A DNA stretch of 64,000 nt from positions 1 through 64,000 of the forward strand of contig QANZ01008508.1 of the NCBI GenBank assembly GCA_003254925.1. Direction: 5' to 3'. How positions within the stretch are numbered: position 1 is the stretch's first letter; every line of letters begins with the position of its first letter. A program made the position numbers and the translations under genes. Source of the stretch: Chamaecrista fasciculata (Eukaryota > Streptophyta > Magnoliopsida > Fabales > Fabaceae). The notes under the pieces are model-generated. The model ran no database searches. It worked only from the letters and a program-made list of their open reading frames with translations, and was not told where the DNA came from. Of this stretch, positions 1-11,888 are shown one piece after another.

Positions 1-229
1 CCTAATTAATTTCTCTAATTAATTAATTCTTTCTCTACAAACCATTGTCACTTTTCATCTTTGTCATTTTACAACTCTCTGTTAAGTGTGACTTTTTTAG
101 ACAATTTTATTATGTTGAGAATTATGGACATTGTGTTATGAAATAGTATTTTTCTCATGAATTTTTTTGAAGAATTTCTACATTTGATAAATAGTTGAGA
201 ATAAATTAAAAAGTTAAGGGCATATTTGT

Positions 230-436
230 AAAAGTATTAAACATTCCCAAGAATATCAAAGTTGAACCAAACACAAGATTGAAACATTCCTGGGAATATT
301 GCAAAATAATCTTAGGATTATTTTAACTCATTCAAACAGACATTTTTATAATCTTAAGAATCTTATTCTTGGGAATCACATTCCTGGGAATATGATTTCC
401 GAGAATAAAAAAATAATCCGTGTACCAAACGCCCCC
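230..436. mobile_element. Tourist-like (PIF/Harbinger) MITE end, partial
   Basis: The stretch ends with CCAAACGCCCCC followed by TTA. Read from the other strand this is the GGGGGCGTTTGG terminus typical of Tourist/PIF-Harbinger MITEs, with a TTA target site. The interior holds several copies of TTCCTGGGAAT-type sequence in both orientations. I could not find a matching left terminus, so the element is truncated or starts before this window; the left boundary given is only where the related sequence begins. Confidence 0.4.
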
Positions 437-439
437 TTA

Positions 440-955
440 GGTTGTTAGGACTTGGGAGGTAGAGTCTTATATTTTATTGTGTATTACAAACTATTCGTTT
501 ATGTTTGACATAATTAAAACAAAAGACACCTACCTCCTAATTTCTTTGTACATCCCATAAGAAGTATACTAGAACACAGTTTGAGAAAAACTTGTTAGGA
601 ATGTCAAAATCTAAACCAATTAGGAAGAGCTTATATTTCACAATGTGATGAACCTATATTTGAATACCCACTTGTACGGTACTTTTATTTAATGTCTCAT
701 AGTATCTCAGACACGATTGTCTATATATAGTACAGTATTGTAATTAAACAATGTAATGAATTTAATATTTTGAAATTTAGAAATATTTTATTTATAATTA
801 AAAAAGTGATTTTTACTGGAAATATTTTTTAGTTGACTCTCTTTTTAATCATTAGTTTATTTTGAAATTTAACAAAAATTTTGAAAGTAACTGATAAAAC
901 TTCTAATTTCAATTACTTAATATTACACAATTTATTTAATTGTGTATTACATAAG
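440..955. other. intergenic, AT-rich, no gene seen
   Basis: No coding segment with a recognisable protein match, no RNA gene and no clear element ends were seen here. It ends in the left target-site duplication of the SINE that follows. Confidence 0.6.
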
Positions 956-970
956 CTAAGCTATTGTTTC

Positions 971-1183
971 TTTTTTTTTTTTTTTATAATAAAAAGTTTA
1001 AGTGGGGGTAGGCTCTGGTATCCCACTAGGGTCAGGGCATACCTCCCGACCTCTATGAGGATTTACGAGAGGAATTTACAGATCACCCACCAAATAAGGC
1101 CCTCACATCGATCAGAGGATTCGAACCCTCGCCCTTGTGGGGTAAGTCCCGAACTTTAACCAACTGATCCACACCTCATTGGC
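971..1183 (-). mobile_element. tRNA-derived SINE, full length
   Basis: Read on the minus strand, the 5' end carries a pol III promoter: an A-box-like TGGATCAGTTGG and a perfect B box GGTTCGAATCC about 45 bases later, followed by an unrelated body and a 3' A tail (the T run at 971-985 on the plus strand). It is flanked by a perfect 15-base target-site duplication CTAAGCTATTGTTTC at 956-970 and 1184-1198, so both ends are fixed. The perfect duplication suggests a fairly recent insertion. A second member of the same family lies at 46023-46219. A tRNA gene is excluded because there is no cloverleaf and the body continues well past the B box. Confidence 0.9.
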
Positions 1184-2026
1184 CTAAGCTATTGTTTCAA
1201 GTGGCAGAAATGTAATACCCCAGATTTAATTTTTGATAAAAAAATGATGGTTGAAATAAAATACTGTAAAATATGTAATATTTGTTTGAAAGTTGTGAGA
1301 TCCTAGAATTTTAAATTTTATTATTTTGGGGTTTAGAGATAGAATAAGTGGCTTCAAGAAATTTAAGTTAGATTTTTAAATTTGTTTTTGACCAGTATTA
1401 AAAGTTTCAGTCTAGAATTTGAAAAAAAAACAAAAAAACAAAAAAAATTAGCAGACGCGGTAGTTTAGAATTTTAATTGTTGTACTTGAGATTTTCATAT
1501 TTTATCAGGCTTGTGGTAAAAATTTTGGAGCAAACAGAGTCTAAAATTTTATCTTGACACTACGATACGATGCCTTCGGGTAAACCTGAAAGACGTTAGA
1601 GTAAAAGTTTTCAAAAAAAAAATTACATATTTGGAATCTATTCTTCGAAACGAATCCAATGATATAAATTTTGTCTAGAAATTCTATTTTTAAAATTTTG
1701 TGTTTATGGGACTGTTTTGAAAAGACTGAAATGATTTTGGGCATTTTCATAAATATCAATTCTTGTCACTGCAATTTAATAGCAAATGAACTACCCCAAG
1801 TTTGGAAAATTAATAAAAATGACCCCACCACTCCATAAAAAAACCCACGACCCTTAGCTTCTTTCTCATTGATATTTAGCGCATCTTGGCCCTTCTCCTC
1901 TCCTCAAAGTTCAGCCGCCACTACCTCCACCCCAGACAAGCTCGCCGGTCAGCCACCGGCCAGACTGGAGCTCCGGCAGCCGCCCTACACGGTGGTGCAG
2001 CCACCACTCCTTGTTCTTCCTCCCTT

Positions 2027-2170
2027 GATTTGCTTATGCTGATTGTTGACCGAAAGCTACGAGTTGCAGTTATCGATTCTTCGGATTAAGGTGAGTGGCT
2101 TTTTCCTCTTTGCCCCGTGTGAGGGTTTGATTGATGATGATGTTCGTTTATTCTGTGATCTAACTCTTTC
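2027..2170 (+). repeat. direct repeat copy 1 (144 bp), ends at an N
   Basis: Nearly identical to 3085-3228, with only two or so base differences. It ends exactly at the single N at 2171, which suggests an assembly join rather than a biological duplication. Confidence 0.8.
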
Positions 2171-3084
2171 NGATTATGCAGAATTTTTGCTAGTTTAAAC
2201 TTGGTAAATGTGAGTCTATGTGCATATTTTGAACCTATTCTAACTCTTGATTCATTCCTTGGTTGATTGCAAACCCCACCTCCATAGTTCATGAGTTTTA
2301 CCATGCTAGGGCAATTTTAATCTCAAGATTTTGTCTCTCCTCTTAGTGGGTTCGAATTTTTACTGTTATAATCTGATTTTTGTTAGCAATTAGTGATTAA
2401 GGATGCATTTTAACATCCCCAAACTTTAGTTTCTCACTTGACTCGAGTTTCATCATTTCTTAGACCCGATAGGATTCTATGGCATACTTTAAATTGGGGC
2501 TTTTGACCAAAACTCTTTGTTTTCTTGAAATTAATGGTTTGAATGAGTCTATTGAAGGGTTATAATGAATTCCTTGGTATTAGTTTGAATTTAGAATGTG
2601 TATTTTGAAACTTGAATTTTTTTTTTGGTGAAACTTCAAAGTCGCAATTTGGTCCCTAAGGATGATTTTAATGGTTTTGATGAACTAAATGGATTTCTTG
2701 GTAACTATGGAGGAACCTCATACCATATTCTTGAATTTAAATTGTTGAAAACAAAATGTGCAAGTTTGACTTGAAAGAGTGAAAGTGTAGAATTTTGAGA
2801 TTGGCTTATGGCCTTGATTTTAAAATTTGTTTATGAGCTAATCTTTAACTCGTGGATTTCAAAACATTTGTTAAATCTCCCAAATTGATACCCAAGCATT
2901 TTGTTAGTCCTTTGGTTAGTATTAGAACTTTAGCTGAGTGTGACTAAGGGTTAGGATGAGTATTAAGAAGTGGATGTATTGTTAGAGTCCCTCAGTAGCT
3001 ATTGTGAAGAGTTGGGCCTTTGGGTGATTTAGAAGTCGATTCTTGAATTGTGTAACTGAGTCCTTGTTTGTGAATGCGTTTATA

Positions 3085-3228
3085 GATTTGCTTATGCTGA
3101 TCGTTGACCGAAAGCTACGAGTTGCAGTTATCGATTCTTCTGATTAAGGTGAGTGGCTTTTTCCTCTTTGCCCCGTGTGAGGGTTTGATTGATGATGATG
3201 TTCGTTTATTCTGTGATCTAACTCTTTC
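3085..3228 (+). repeat. direct repeat copy 2 (144 bp)
   Basis: Second copy of 2027-2170. Here the sequence runs on without a break past the point where copy 1 stops at an N. Confidence 0.8.
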
Positions 3229-4189
3229 ATCGATAGTTTGTTAAAATTTGAGAATCCCGAGCACTTTTGAATGTAAGTCTTTGCAATTTAAATATTTCGT
3301 TGATGGAGGTGAGTGATGGACTTGGAATTAAGTTACTTGATATAGTTATTATCTCCTTGTAGATGAGTGATTGTGTATGGTATATTATCCGATTACGGGA
3401 TGAGTTGAATATGTGTGATTCTCCCCAATGATGGGTTGAGGTTGACAAATGTTCAAATTGGTGGAAATTCCCGGATGGTGGAATCTTGAGTTTGCATTAC
3501 TAGTTATCTGAATCATTTATTGTTGATGAAAGAGATGGTGTTTTTGCTTATTTGAATTTCTACAAGTTGGCCTTTACAAGTGTTTGGATGAACTTATTGT
3601 CATCTGTACATTTTTGTAACTCGATTAATATTCTTTACAAAGTTATCAATATTGTTGACCTTCTAATAGACCTTGTGATATTCCTTTATGTGTGTTTTCT
3701 TTTTGTCAANGGTTCATATGCAACACCCTCTTCCTAACACCTATCTTTGACGCTTAACCACACTCACCTAATATTATAGCCTCTTAACTAGAAGACTAAA
3801 AAGAAACTTGGGTGTCAACTTGTAACTTTTCTTAAAATCCAGAAAAAGGACCAATCTGAATTTTTTTCCCAAAATTTAGAAAAGGACTACTTTTGTAGTT
3901 TTCTTCAACACCAAAATTAAAATTCTTAGTTTCCTTCCATTACCGAAACAACCCTAAGCCCAAACCATCAACCACAAACTTGACAAGCATCAATAACAAC
4001 ATCATCTAGCACACTTTCTCACAACTCCACATTTTTAAGCAAACTATATGAATTCTAAAACTTGAATTCAAGAAAATTTCACAATATCTNTGTGTATGTG
4101 CTTGCTCTATCATAGCTCTAGTTGGGGTATTGATTGAAAATCTTTACTTTGGTGTGTGCTTTACGGTTGATTGTTTGCGAAATAAGTAA

Positions 4190-4440
4190 GATAATGCTGT
4201 GTGCGGTCCCGATGGGTGAAAAGCTGTGTGCGGTCCCCACGGGTTGAGATAATGCTATGTGCGGTCCCGATGGGTGAAAAGCTGTGTGCGATCCCCACGG
4301 GTTGAAATAATGCTATGTGCGATCCCGGTGGGTGAAAAGCTGTGTGCGGTCCCCACGGGTTGAGATAATGCTATGTGCGGTCCCAATGGGTGAGATAAGC
4401 TGTGTGCGGTCCCCACGGGTTGAAATAATGTTGTGTGTGA
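4190..4440 (+). repeat. 58-bp tandem repeat, about 4.3 copies
   Basis: Each 58-base unit holds two related half-units built on TGTGTGCGGTCCC, one followed by GATGGGTGA and the other by CACGGGTTGA. Units differ by a few bases, and the last one decays. It lies inside the LTR-retroelement fossil block, where repeats of this kind are commonly seen. Confidence 0.85.
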
Positions 4441-5847
4441 TTCTAAAGGTTGGAGAAAGAATTGAAATATTGATGCTGTGATATATCTGTGATTGGGTAA
4501 TGAACTGATTGTTGAATCTTAGTCTGCTCTGAAAGTCCGAGTTAGTTTTATAATGATGATTCTGTGATGTTCAATATTGTTGCGATTAATGATGCGTGAA
4601 TTCTTGACCTTCGATGGTCTGAACGGTATTGGTTGAAGCGGTATTTTGTTGCTGGCTATCTTGTAGTGNTTCCAAATTGATCATTTTCAAGTTTCAAATC
4701 ATTTCTAAACTTTTCTCACACACCTTTTTATTCTATTTTAATCCCTTTCATAATATTGTAGACCACAAATCATTCTCTTTTATTTTCTAAATACTTCTAA
4801 ATCTTTCAATTTAGTCCTTTATGAATTCCAACTCAACATTTACCCCATATTTCCACTCATCTTACCCTACTTTATTCCCTTCCCCCAACATCCTCTAAGA
4901 AATTACTCTCTTATAATTGTTTAAGATCACCCAAACTTCATTTTCTTTCTAATAAGTCCTTTTTCAAAAATCGGGGTGTTACAAGTTTTCTCTCACTTGA
5001 TAGTTGTAAAGGTTTTAAATCTTTAATTGATTTGAATACCCTAACATACTCAAACGTTGATCCTTGTGAGAGTTTTAGAAGAAGATTTCTTTACTTAGTT
5101 TTCCTTTCCAAATCGTATTTTAAGAAGACTTTAATCCCTTGTTATTCCTATTACCAAACTATGGTCAAACTTCATTTTCTTCCCAAGGAATCTTTGAAGA
5201 ATGTTTTTCTAAAGAGTTCCTTAAATCCAAAATATTTTTTTTATATATATACCTGGAGTTATCATATTTTAAATTCTTTAAAGGTTCACCAGTTATCTCT
5301 ACTTGGAACTAATCTTGTTATACGATTTACGTTATAATCATGGTATACGTTGATTCATTTAGTTAAATGAATGTTATGGTAGTTCTTCATTGTTGATGAG
5401 TGTTGGTTTTGTTGGTGATCCCAGGATTGGGATGATTTAGCTGCTCACTGAGTTTCGACTCACCCCTCGTTTAATATTTTTTTTTAGATACAGGTTCAAG
5501 TCAAGTTACTACCTCAAATTCCAGGAGAAAGTCAATCAGGGTGAGGATATGAAGTTATGTCTCATTAAATTTTGTGTGACTTGACTGTGCGAACGATCAA
5601 TTAAGTGTGTGTATTTTTGTTGGTTACTTCGAGGCAGGGTTACATTGATTAGTGACACTCGATGTTGGCAGTTATGCTTGTAAACATTGAGATAATAATG
5701 TATGGGTATTGTGGAGAATATACGTATATTGTAATTCATCATAATTATGTTATGCAAATTATTATGGTCTGTCTGTGGGTAGGCTTACGGCGTGGGATAG
5801 GCCCACGTTCGTGCCGGTCACGTGCTTCCTCAGAGGGGGTCGTGACA

Positions 5848-6375
5848 CTTTCCATAAGAAGTGTTTAACCTTATTAGAGACCTTCAGGGACCAAAGCTTC
5901 TTCCATAGAACATCCTGGGTGGAAGAAGAGGAGCTGGGTAAGTCACCAGTATCCTCTTCCACCAGCTTCTTAGCAACTTGATACCCCGACTTGACAAAAT
6001 AATCCCCATTAGCTGTAAAAGTCCATTTAAGAGAATCATCTTTACCTCTCATAGGGATATGGATCCGCCACAAATCCACCCCGTAGAGTTCCCAAGAATT
6101 GTTGTAGATAAATTTCCCAACCAAAGAATCTTCCATTATCTCAGTCGGAGCATTAGAAGCAAAAGAGAGAATTCTTTAAATCAGGAACCCAAGGGTCCTG
6201 CCAAAACTTTATGTTGCACCCATCTCCTACAACCCAGCACAAACCTTTCATCAAAACTTCTCTTCTACTAAGAATGCTTGACCAAGCCCATGAAGCCTTA
6301 GGCCCTTTTACAGCATGCAGAAAATCAAAATTAAAGAAATAAATAGACTTGATAATTCTTACCCACAAAACATCC
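5848..6375 (-). mobile_element. L1-type LINE fragment (end of reverse transcriptase ORF)
   Basis: On the minus strand two adjacent reading segments match the region after the reverse transcriptase in plant L1 LINEs. One, at about 6153-6320, has the pattern SILSRREVLMKGL then VGDGCNIKFWQDPWVPDL. The next, at about 5850-6136, has the zf-RVT-like run with SLKVSNKVKHFLWKVS. They are not in one continuous frame. The fragment abuts the LTR terminus at 5847 and has neither 5' end nor poly(A), so it is a small remnant. Confidence 0.75.
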
Positions 6376-7748
6376 AGAAAATCAGAATTACAGATTTATA
6401 GTCATTGATGATTAAACATTGCAGACTCAATTAAGATAATTTCCCATTCACTCGAAGAGAGAGAGAGAATAGTTATTTCTCTAATACACTTATAGGTAAA
6501 AAAATGATATCTTCAAATAAAAAAAAACAATTATATCCTCTAATAATAAAAAATATATGAAAAATTAATAACGGGAGAACAATTTTAAAGAATCAAAACT
6601 ATTCTCTTCAAGTAATGAATGAACAACTAGATTATGGCCAAGGGAAACAATTTTTTAGAGTAGTTTTGTAAAGATCTATTCGACTTGATTTGAATTTTAC
6701 AATAGTTTAATGTGTTGAAATAATTGTTAGCAGAGTTCTAACATTCTTCCTCTGACAATTTTTCTTCCTCTAGATAATCATAAACTGATTTCCTTTTTTT
6801 TCTCCGGTGATTTTTCTTTTTCTCACATTCATCTTCTCGCAATTCTTCTCTTATAATTTTAGTTTCTTTGGTTGCTTTTCATTCAAATAAATCGAATCTC
6901 CAGTCCCCCAAGTTCAATGATAGTTTTCTCCAAATCTATTTCTAATTCTACTCTTTCTTTATGAAAGAACTATTCTAATACTAGATCGACTCAGATCTAA
7001 GCATCTATCCCAAAAAGCTTTCAATCTACCGTCAAATTTATGGAGAAATGTACGATATCTTCATTCGTGAAGAAAACTACATTTCTGATACGCAGAGAGT
7101 ATAATTGTAAATGTTTTTTTGGCAACACCAAAATCGGTCATAATAGTTTCTCTAGTTCAACATTATTTACAGATTATACTTCATGTATTGTTAAATTTGT
7201 ATTATCAAAACGATTATAAGTGTCGTTTGATTTTTTTATAATGTAATTTGGTTTTGATGCTTTAAAAAAAACATTATTGTGCTATTATTAACAATGAAAT
7301 AATCTTCATCTAAACTTTTAAAATTTATTAGCGGTACTCATGCATTTTTTACTCAAGTCGCATGTTTAATCTCGTGTTACACTTTCAATTTAATATTTTT
7401 CGGTCAAATTACAAAATTGATCTCATATTTTTTAGTCAAGTTGCTGAATTGGTTGTGTATATCTTTGGGTTAAATGCAGAATTAGTCTCATTTTTAGGTT
7501 GAGTGAGACTGACAGTGGAACTTTTTGCAAAGATATAAGACCAATTTTGTAACTTAACTAAAAGATAAGGGACCAAAAGTGATACCAGACTAAATCTGCA
7601 ATCTGAGTAAAATATATGGGATCAAAAGTGCAGTAAAAAAAATTATGGGATTAAATTGAGACCTGAGCAAAAGTTATGAGACGAAAAGTGCAATTTGAAC
7701 TTTATTTTTGAAAAGGTTTCTTCAAACTAATCATGTAAATAAAAAAAA
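6376..7748. other. intergenic, AT-rich, with worn repeat sequence
   Basis: No gene was recognised. The part from about 7330 to 7705 holds repeated phrases of the GGACCAAAAGTG / GTCTCATTTTT type in both orientations, which look like a decayed MITE, but I could not fix its ends. Confidence 0.5.
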
Positions 7749-8101
7749 GGCCAAAGTCCTATTTTAGTCCCTCATGTTTGCTCAAAGTTCCGTTTTGATC
7801 CTCAAATTTTCGAAAAGTAACACGGTTGGTCTTGGACTCTTTTCCATCCACTTTTTTTGTATAAAAAATAGAGAAAAAAAAATTAACTTTCATCTCCTTA
7901 TAATTTTGCTCTTTTGCATTAAGGTCTTCCCTTTTGTAAAAGAGCAACATTGTTGGGAAATGAAAGTTAGTTTATTTCCTTTTTTTTAAGAGAAAAAATG
8001 AATGGAAATGAGTCAGAAATTAACTGTGGAACTTTTTAGAAATTTGAGGGACCAAAATGAAACTTTGAGCAAACATGAAGGACCAAAATAAAACTTTGGC
8101 C
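7749..8101. mobile_element. Mutator-like MITE, 353 bp, with 9-bp TSD
   Basis: Long terminal inverted repeats start with GGCCAAAGTCCTATTTTAGT at the left; the right end reads, on the other strand, AGGCCAAAGTTTTATTTTGG. The match continues for about 70 bases. It is flanked by the 9-base direct repeat TAAAAAAAA / TAAAAAAAT, the length made by Mutator-like transposases. It codes for nothing. A related terminus is seen at the centre of the inverted duplication near 29000. Confidence 0.8.
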
Positions 8102-8163
8102 TAAAAAAATGTTAGTTTTACTGCTTATATTATTTGGGAAAGGGTAAAGATTTTGAGGGTGGA

Positions 8164-8253
8164 TTAGCTAAATTATGAGTCCCTAAAGTATGGTTGAAGT
8201 AGAACAATCTGGGCCGTTTGTGCAATCATACTTTAGGGAGCATAATTTAGCTG
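8164..8253. repeat. short inverted repeat (about 33-bp arms)
   Basis: The left arm TTAGCTAAATTATG..CCTAAAGTATG pairs with the right arm CATACTTTAGGG..CATAATTTAGCT around a loop of about 25 bases. It is either a tiny MITE remnant or a hairpin. It sits about 100 bases upstream of the likely 5' leader of the aminotransferase-like gene. Confidence 0.7.
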
Positions 8254-8825
8254 AAGATTTATGCAGTTGCTGACAAATTTGTTGTGCTGTGCGTATAGCA
8301 AAATCTCCCAACCCTCTCGCCTTGTTCATCAGAATGGTGCGCATTAAGGAAACAAAGGGTTTATGCTGAGAAAAGCTTCGACAACAGAGGTAATCAAATC
8401 TCCAAACAGTTTTGTTTTCTCTGTTTTTGGTTTCTGGTTGCAGGGTAAGCGGTCCAATGAATTTTGGTGGGCTTATGGAGTATACAAATTCTCTTTTCTT
8501 GTACTAGTTTTATTTTCTTCCCACAGTCCCCCAATACATAAATTCACTCTGTTTAGAACTACATGAGTACATGGTGCTGATAATTTTGGTGGATTTATCT
8601 TGTAGTTGTCCAGTATCTCTATGTGTTTCATTGTATGGACAAATTGCTATTTGAGTCCTTAATTGTATTCCATAGGCGCATAGTGTCGCTTCATTAGAGT
8701 TTCTCATGTAATGAAATGAAATGAACCAAACAATTATTTTCAGTGCACATGGATTCTTACTGCCATTAAGTACAAAAAGAGTCAAGACGATTTCATCACT
8801 GCAATTATTCTTGGCGTTGAAACAA

Positions 8826-11800
8826 ATGTCTGGTACGAGTTTCCTCTTCAGTAATGGTACGCTCTTGCACACCCCAGATGCTCCTTCTGTGAAAGTCCTC
8901 CTTCAAGCCCATTCAGGTGCCTGCAAAATGAGTAAAAATTTAACTATACAGAACACTATACCAATTATTTATTTTTCTTTCTTCTGGTTTATTTTAAAAT
9001 ATGATTTATCTCAAAAGCTTTTTTCTGATCCAGGTGCTTACACAACATCACGTACTCACAACAATGGTTCCTACTTGTTATTTTGGGAAAGACACCTAAA
9101 AAGACTTTCAGAATCTATGTTAACTCTTTCAAAACTGGCTCCACATTTTCTATTTAAATCAGACAAATCTACACATTTGTTAACATCATCATTAAACTTA
9201 CCGATATGGCAACCTACAGTTCAGATGCTTGTTAATGATTCAATGTGCAAGGTCTTACCGCTTGCATTGAAAGAGAGAAATGGCTGTGAAGAACTGGCCA
9301 TTACAACTCTTGTTACTGGTAATTTGGAGGAATTGAATGCACAGGAGACTATGGAATACGAGGAAAGATTAAGGAAAACTTTTGATGTGCATGTACATGT
9401 TGGGACTTATGTTCCTCCTTCATTCGGTATGTGCGGATATGGAGCACATTTGGCTTTGGTGGGCTGTGGGAGGGATGTTGCTGCTGCAAAGTATTCAGAT
9501 TGGGTAAGGTGAGTTTATCCCTTTTGGAATTGGACGGGTTATTTTACATTCTATGCTTTGCCAAAAATCTTGCTAAGATAAATGGATGTGAATAAAGGTA
9601 CACATGAAGTTTGAGTTATTGTTTATGTATATTGTTTGCTGAAAATGGTTTTAATCAGAGTTGTCTAAGATCCGTTTATCACCTAGGTTGTTGCCGGTAG
9701 CTCTCATATAATTATATTCCTTCAAATTGTTAGATGGAATTTTGTCTACATTACAGGATTAGGAAGAGTCTAGAAATGCGCAAGCCTCCTTCAGTAACAG
9801 AACTATTGCTGTCAAATGATGGTGATCGGATACTTGAAGGTTGTGTAACAAATTTTTTTGTTGTTTGCCGCAAGGTTAGTGATATGAAAATATGAAGGTG
9901 GAATACGGGCATGTATGACTTTTGGTATCTGTTTCTGATTTTTTGTCCCATACATCATGAGTTTCTCTATGCATGACAATGATAGAACAAAGATATAGAC
10001 GATGAAAAGGCCAATCACAACTATAGAAATGGATACTCTTTTGAAGTTCAGACAGCTCCTACCAGAGATGGTGTCCTTCCAGGAATTATACGTCAACTAG
10101 TGATTGAGTAAGATCTTTTGTTATGAACCTATGTTTTTTGTTGTTGTTGTACCTTTCTTGCCTTCCAATCATAAAGGAACTATGTCTCTACATTCAGATT
10201 ATTTTATTAGAATAACCCTGATTTTAGTTTCATCTGTAGAATTAATTTTATTCAAAGTAAACTTTTGCTGAAGAGTTTGCTCGACACTGCTAGATACAAA
10301 AACCATACAAATGCTTGAGGAATTGCTTTTTGGTTTTTGTATCTATATTTCAGTGTTTGAATAATTAACAGGGTTTGTAAATCTTAAAAATTAAAACCAA
10401 TTAGATCAAGAAGGGAGCCTTACTTTCTCTGGACAAAGCAGATCATCTGGACCACTTGAAAATTATATTTTGACTTTTGAGGGTGAAATGAAACTAAGAG
10501 ATTGTTTTGTCAGAGGTATGGCAATATCATTTTTATTTAGGATAGGAGTTAGAGACTAATAGGCATTGATCTTGAATGCGAGCAGAGTATGTAGGAGCAA
10601 AGGAATCCCGTTTCGAGAAGTTGCACCGTCATGGTCAGAACGAGAAATCTGGGAGGAGGCTTTTATTACAAGTAAATTTTCTGGTCTTTTGTTTATTCTT
10701 TATTTTGGTAATTGATCATAGTTAAGGACAATTACGTCTTGAACTTTTATCATGTATTCTAGAAAAGTAATGTAAAATTCGGCACTCTTCAAATATTCAA
10801 ATTGGACCAAATGATGTTGCAGATAGCTTGAGGGTTTTGCAGCATGTGGAGAGTGTTCAGGCGCCAATTGATTGGCAATCAGTCCATTCTAAAACGTGGA
10901 AGGAAATATCATGGGCAAAGAAGCAATTTCAGGTGTTATTTTTCTTGTGGTGATGCAATCAAAGTTGTCAAACTCAAAAGTTTTTTTTTTATTAGACAAA
11001 AGTTAAGTAAACTCGTAAAAGGGAGGTGAACTTGACATAAACACAACCCATAAACTCGTAAGAGTTTTATGCTAATAAATAGATGAGTAAATTTATATAT
11101 TTATGCATAAATTTCAAATAATATATATTTAAAGGTAAAGAAAAATTTAAGTTCATTAAAATCACAGTCTATTCTATACATAACCAATAACCATTTATTA
11201 AACAACGTATAAAATTGAGCAAAAACATCATCCATATATATATATACCAACTTTCACTTAATATGATAAAAATTAAGTAACACGACTCTCAAACTACAAA
11301 ACATAGTGGACAAAGGAATTATAACATGATAGTTTAAGGTTTTAGGCAATATTAGAGTAATTGCGTGGAAATTTCTAACTCGTAAGAGTTTATGAATTTA
11401 CCTGCAATCGGTCTGATTTTATGAAATTTGAATTTGACGAGTTAACACAAATGGACTATGTATACATGTAAAAGAGTTTACTAGTTAACTCAAGAGTTTG
11501 ACTACTTTGGATTCACCTATAGTTCACTTTCAGTATGATTCTTACAATTTGAGTGACTGCAGGAGGGGGCTGGGATGATCACAAGTGTAATCCAGGTAGC
11601 ATTATTTGTTTCTGCTACTGAAAACAAAAGCTTTCTTTCACTATATGAATTACCCCTGTACATGCTTCCTTGACTCCTAAGGAGTTAGAGGGTAAAATTG
11701 TAAGACACACTTGCACACAGTCATGTGATATGATCATACCGCACTTACCTTCCTTTTTTTTTTTTTTTCTGAATTGAATTTAATAGCTGATTTACAAAGC

Positions 11801-11888
11801 AAGGTGTCTTCTTTATCTTGGCCAGGAACTGATTATGGAGAAAGTAGCACTGGAAGGATACCCAACAAGTAACTTCTATGAAGGGTGA
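8826..11888 (+). CDS. class IV PLP-dependent (D-amino acid aminotransferase-like) protein
   Basis: Exons 8826-8916, 9034-9508, 9757-9874, 9986-10107, 10586-10671, 10823-10932, 11563-11595 and 11826-11888 join in frame to 365 aa, all with GT-AG introns. The protein matches the plant D-amino-acid-aminotransferase-like superfamily (Arabidopsis At5g27410 type), fold type IV. The presumed Schiff-base lysine is K183 in AAKYSDWVR, and the cofactor-binding loop is E216GCVTNFF with E216 and N221. Residues 31-50 hold the conserved AYTTSRTHNNG. I chose the ATG at 8826 because the family starts just before FLFSNG; the open frame extends upstream to 8721 but that part resembles nothing. A branched-chain aminotransferase or aminodeoxychorismate lyase role is possible for the fold; the substrate of this subfamily is not clear to me. 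No plastid transit peptide is obvious. Confidence 0.9.
10961..11508. mobile_element. MITE-like inverted-repeat element in intron 6
   Basis: It starts AAAGTTGTCAAACTC and ends GAGTTTGACTACTTT, a terminal inverted repeat of about 15 bases, and has internal copies of CTCGTAAGAGTTT-type sequence. It lies wholly in the long intron between exons 6 and 7 of the aminotransferase-like gene and largely accounts for that intron's length. No convincing target-site duplication was found, so the superfamily is open. Confidence 0.5.

Larger units (their letters stand above)
1211..5847. mobile_element. Ty3/gypsy LTR-retroelement fossil, composite LTR material
   Basis: The block opens with TGTAATACCCC and closes with GGGGGTCGTGACA, the termini usual for large LTRs of plant Ty3/gypsy chromovirus (Tekay/Del-like) elements. 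Within it is a 58-base tandem repeat (4190-4440) and a downstream segment (about 5400-5847) that I recognise from such LTRs. A second, inverted LTR-like start (TGTAACACCCC read on the minus strand) lies at 4983, so more than one element is probably mixed. Four single Ns (2171, 3710, 4090, 4669) fall inside, so part of the mosaic may be assembly. No gag or pol was recognised. It is an old, broken fossil; the family call is from memory of termini, not from a search. Confidence 0.45.

Noticed and set aside
1070-1150. A tRNA gene suggested by GGTTCGAATCC on the minus strand
   Set aside because: It is the B box of a SINE with target duplications and an A tail; no cloverleaf can be drawn.
1886-2089. 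A small gene with an Ala/Arg-rich product and an apparent splice donor
   Set aside because: It lies inside LTR-type repeat material and matches no protein family I know; the GC-rich piece is probably the LTR leader.
4190-4440. A CRISPR-like array
   Set aside because: The units are contiguous with no unique spacers, and this is a plant nuclear sequence.
5762-6136. A 124-codon minus-strand frame as a host gene
   Set aside because: Its main part is the tail of a LINE reverse transcriptase ORF, and its last 25 codons run through the adjacent LTR terminus by chance.
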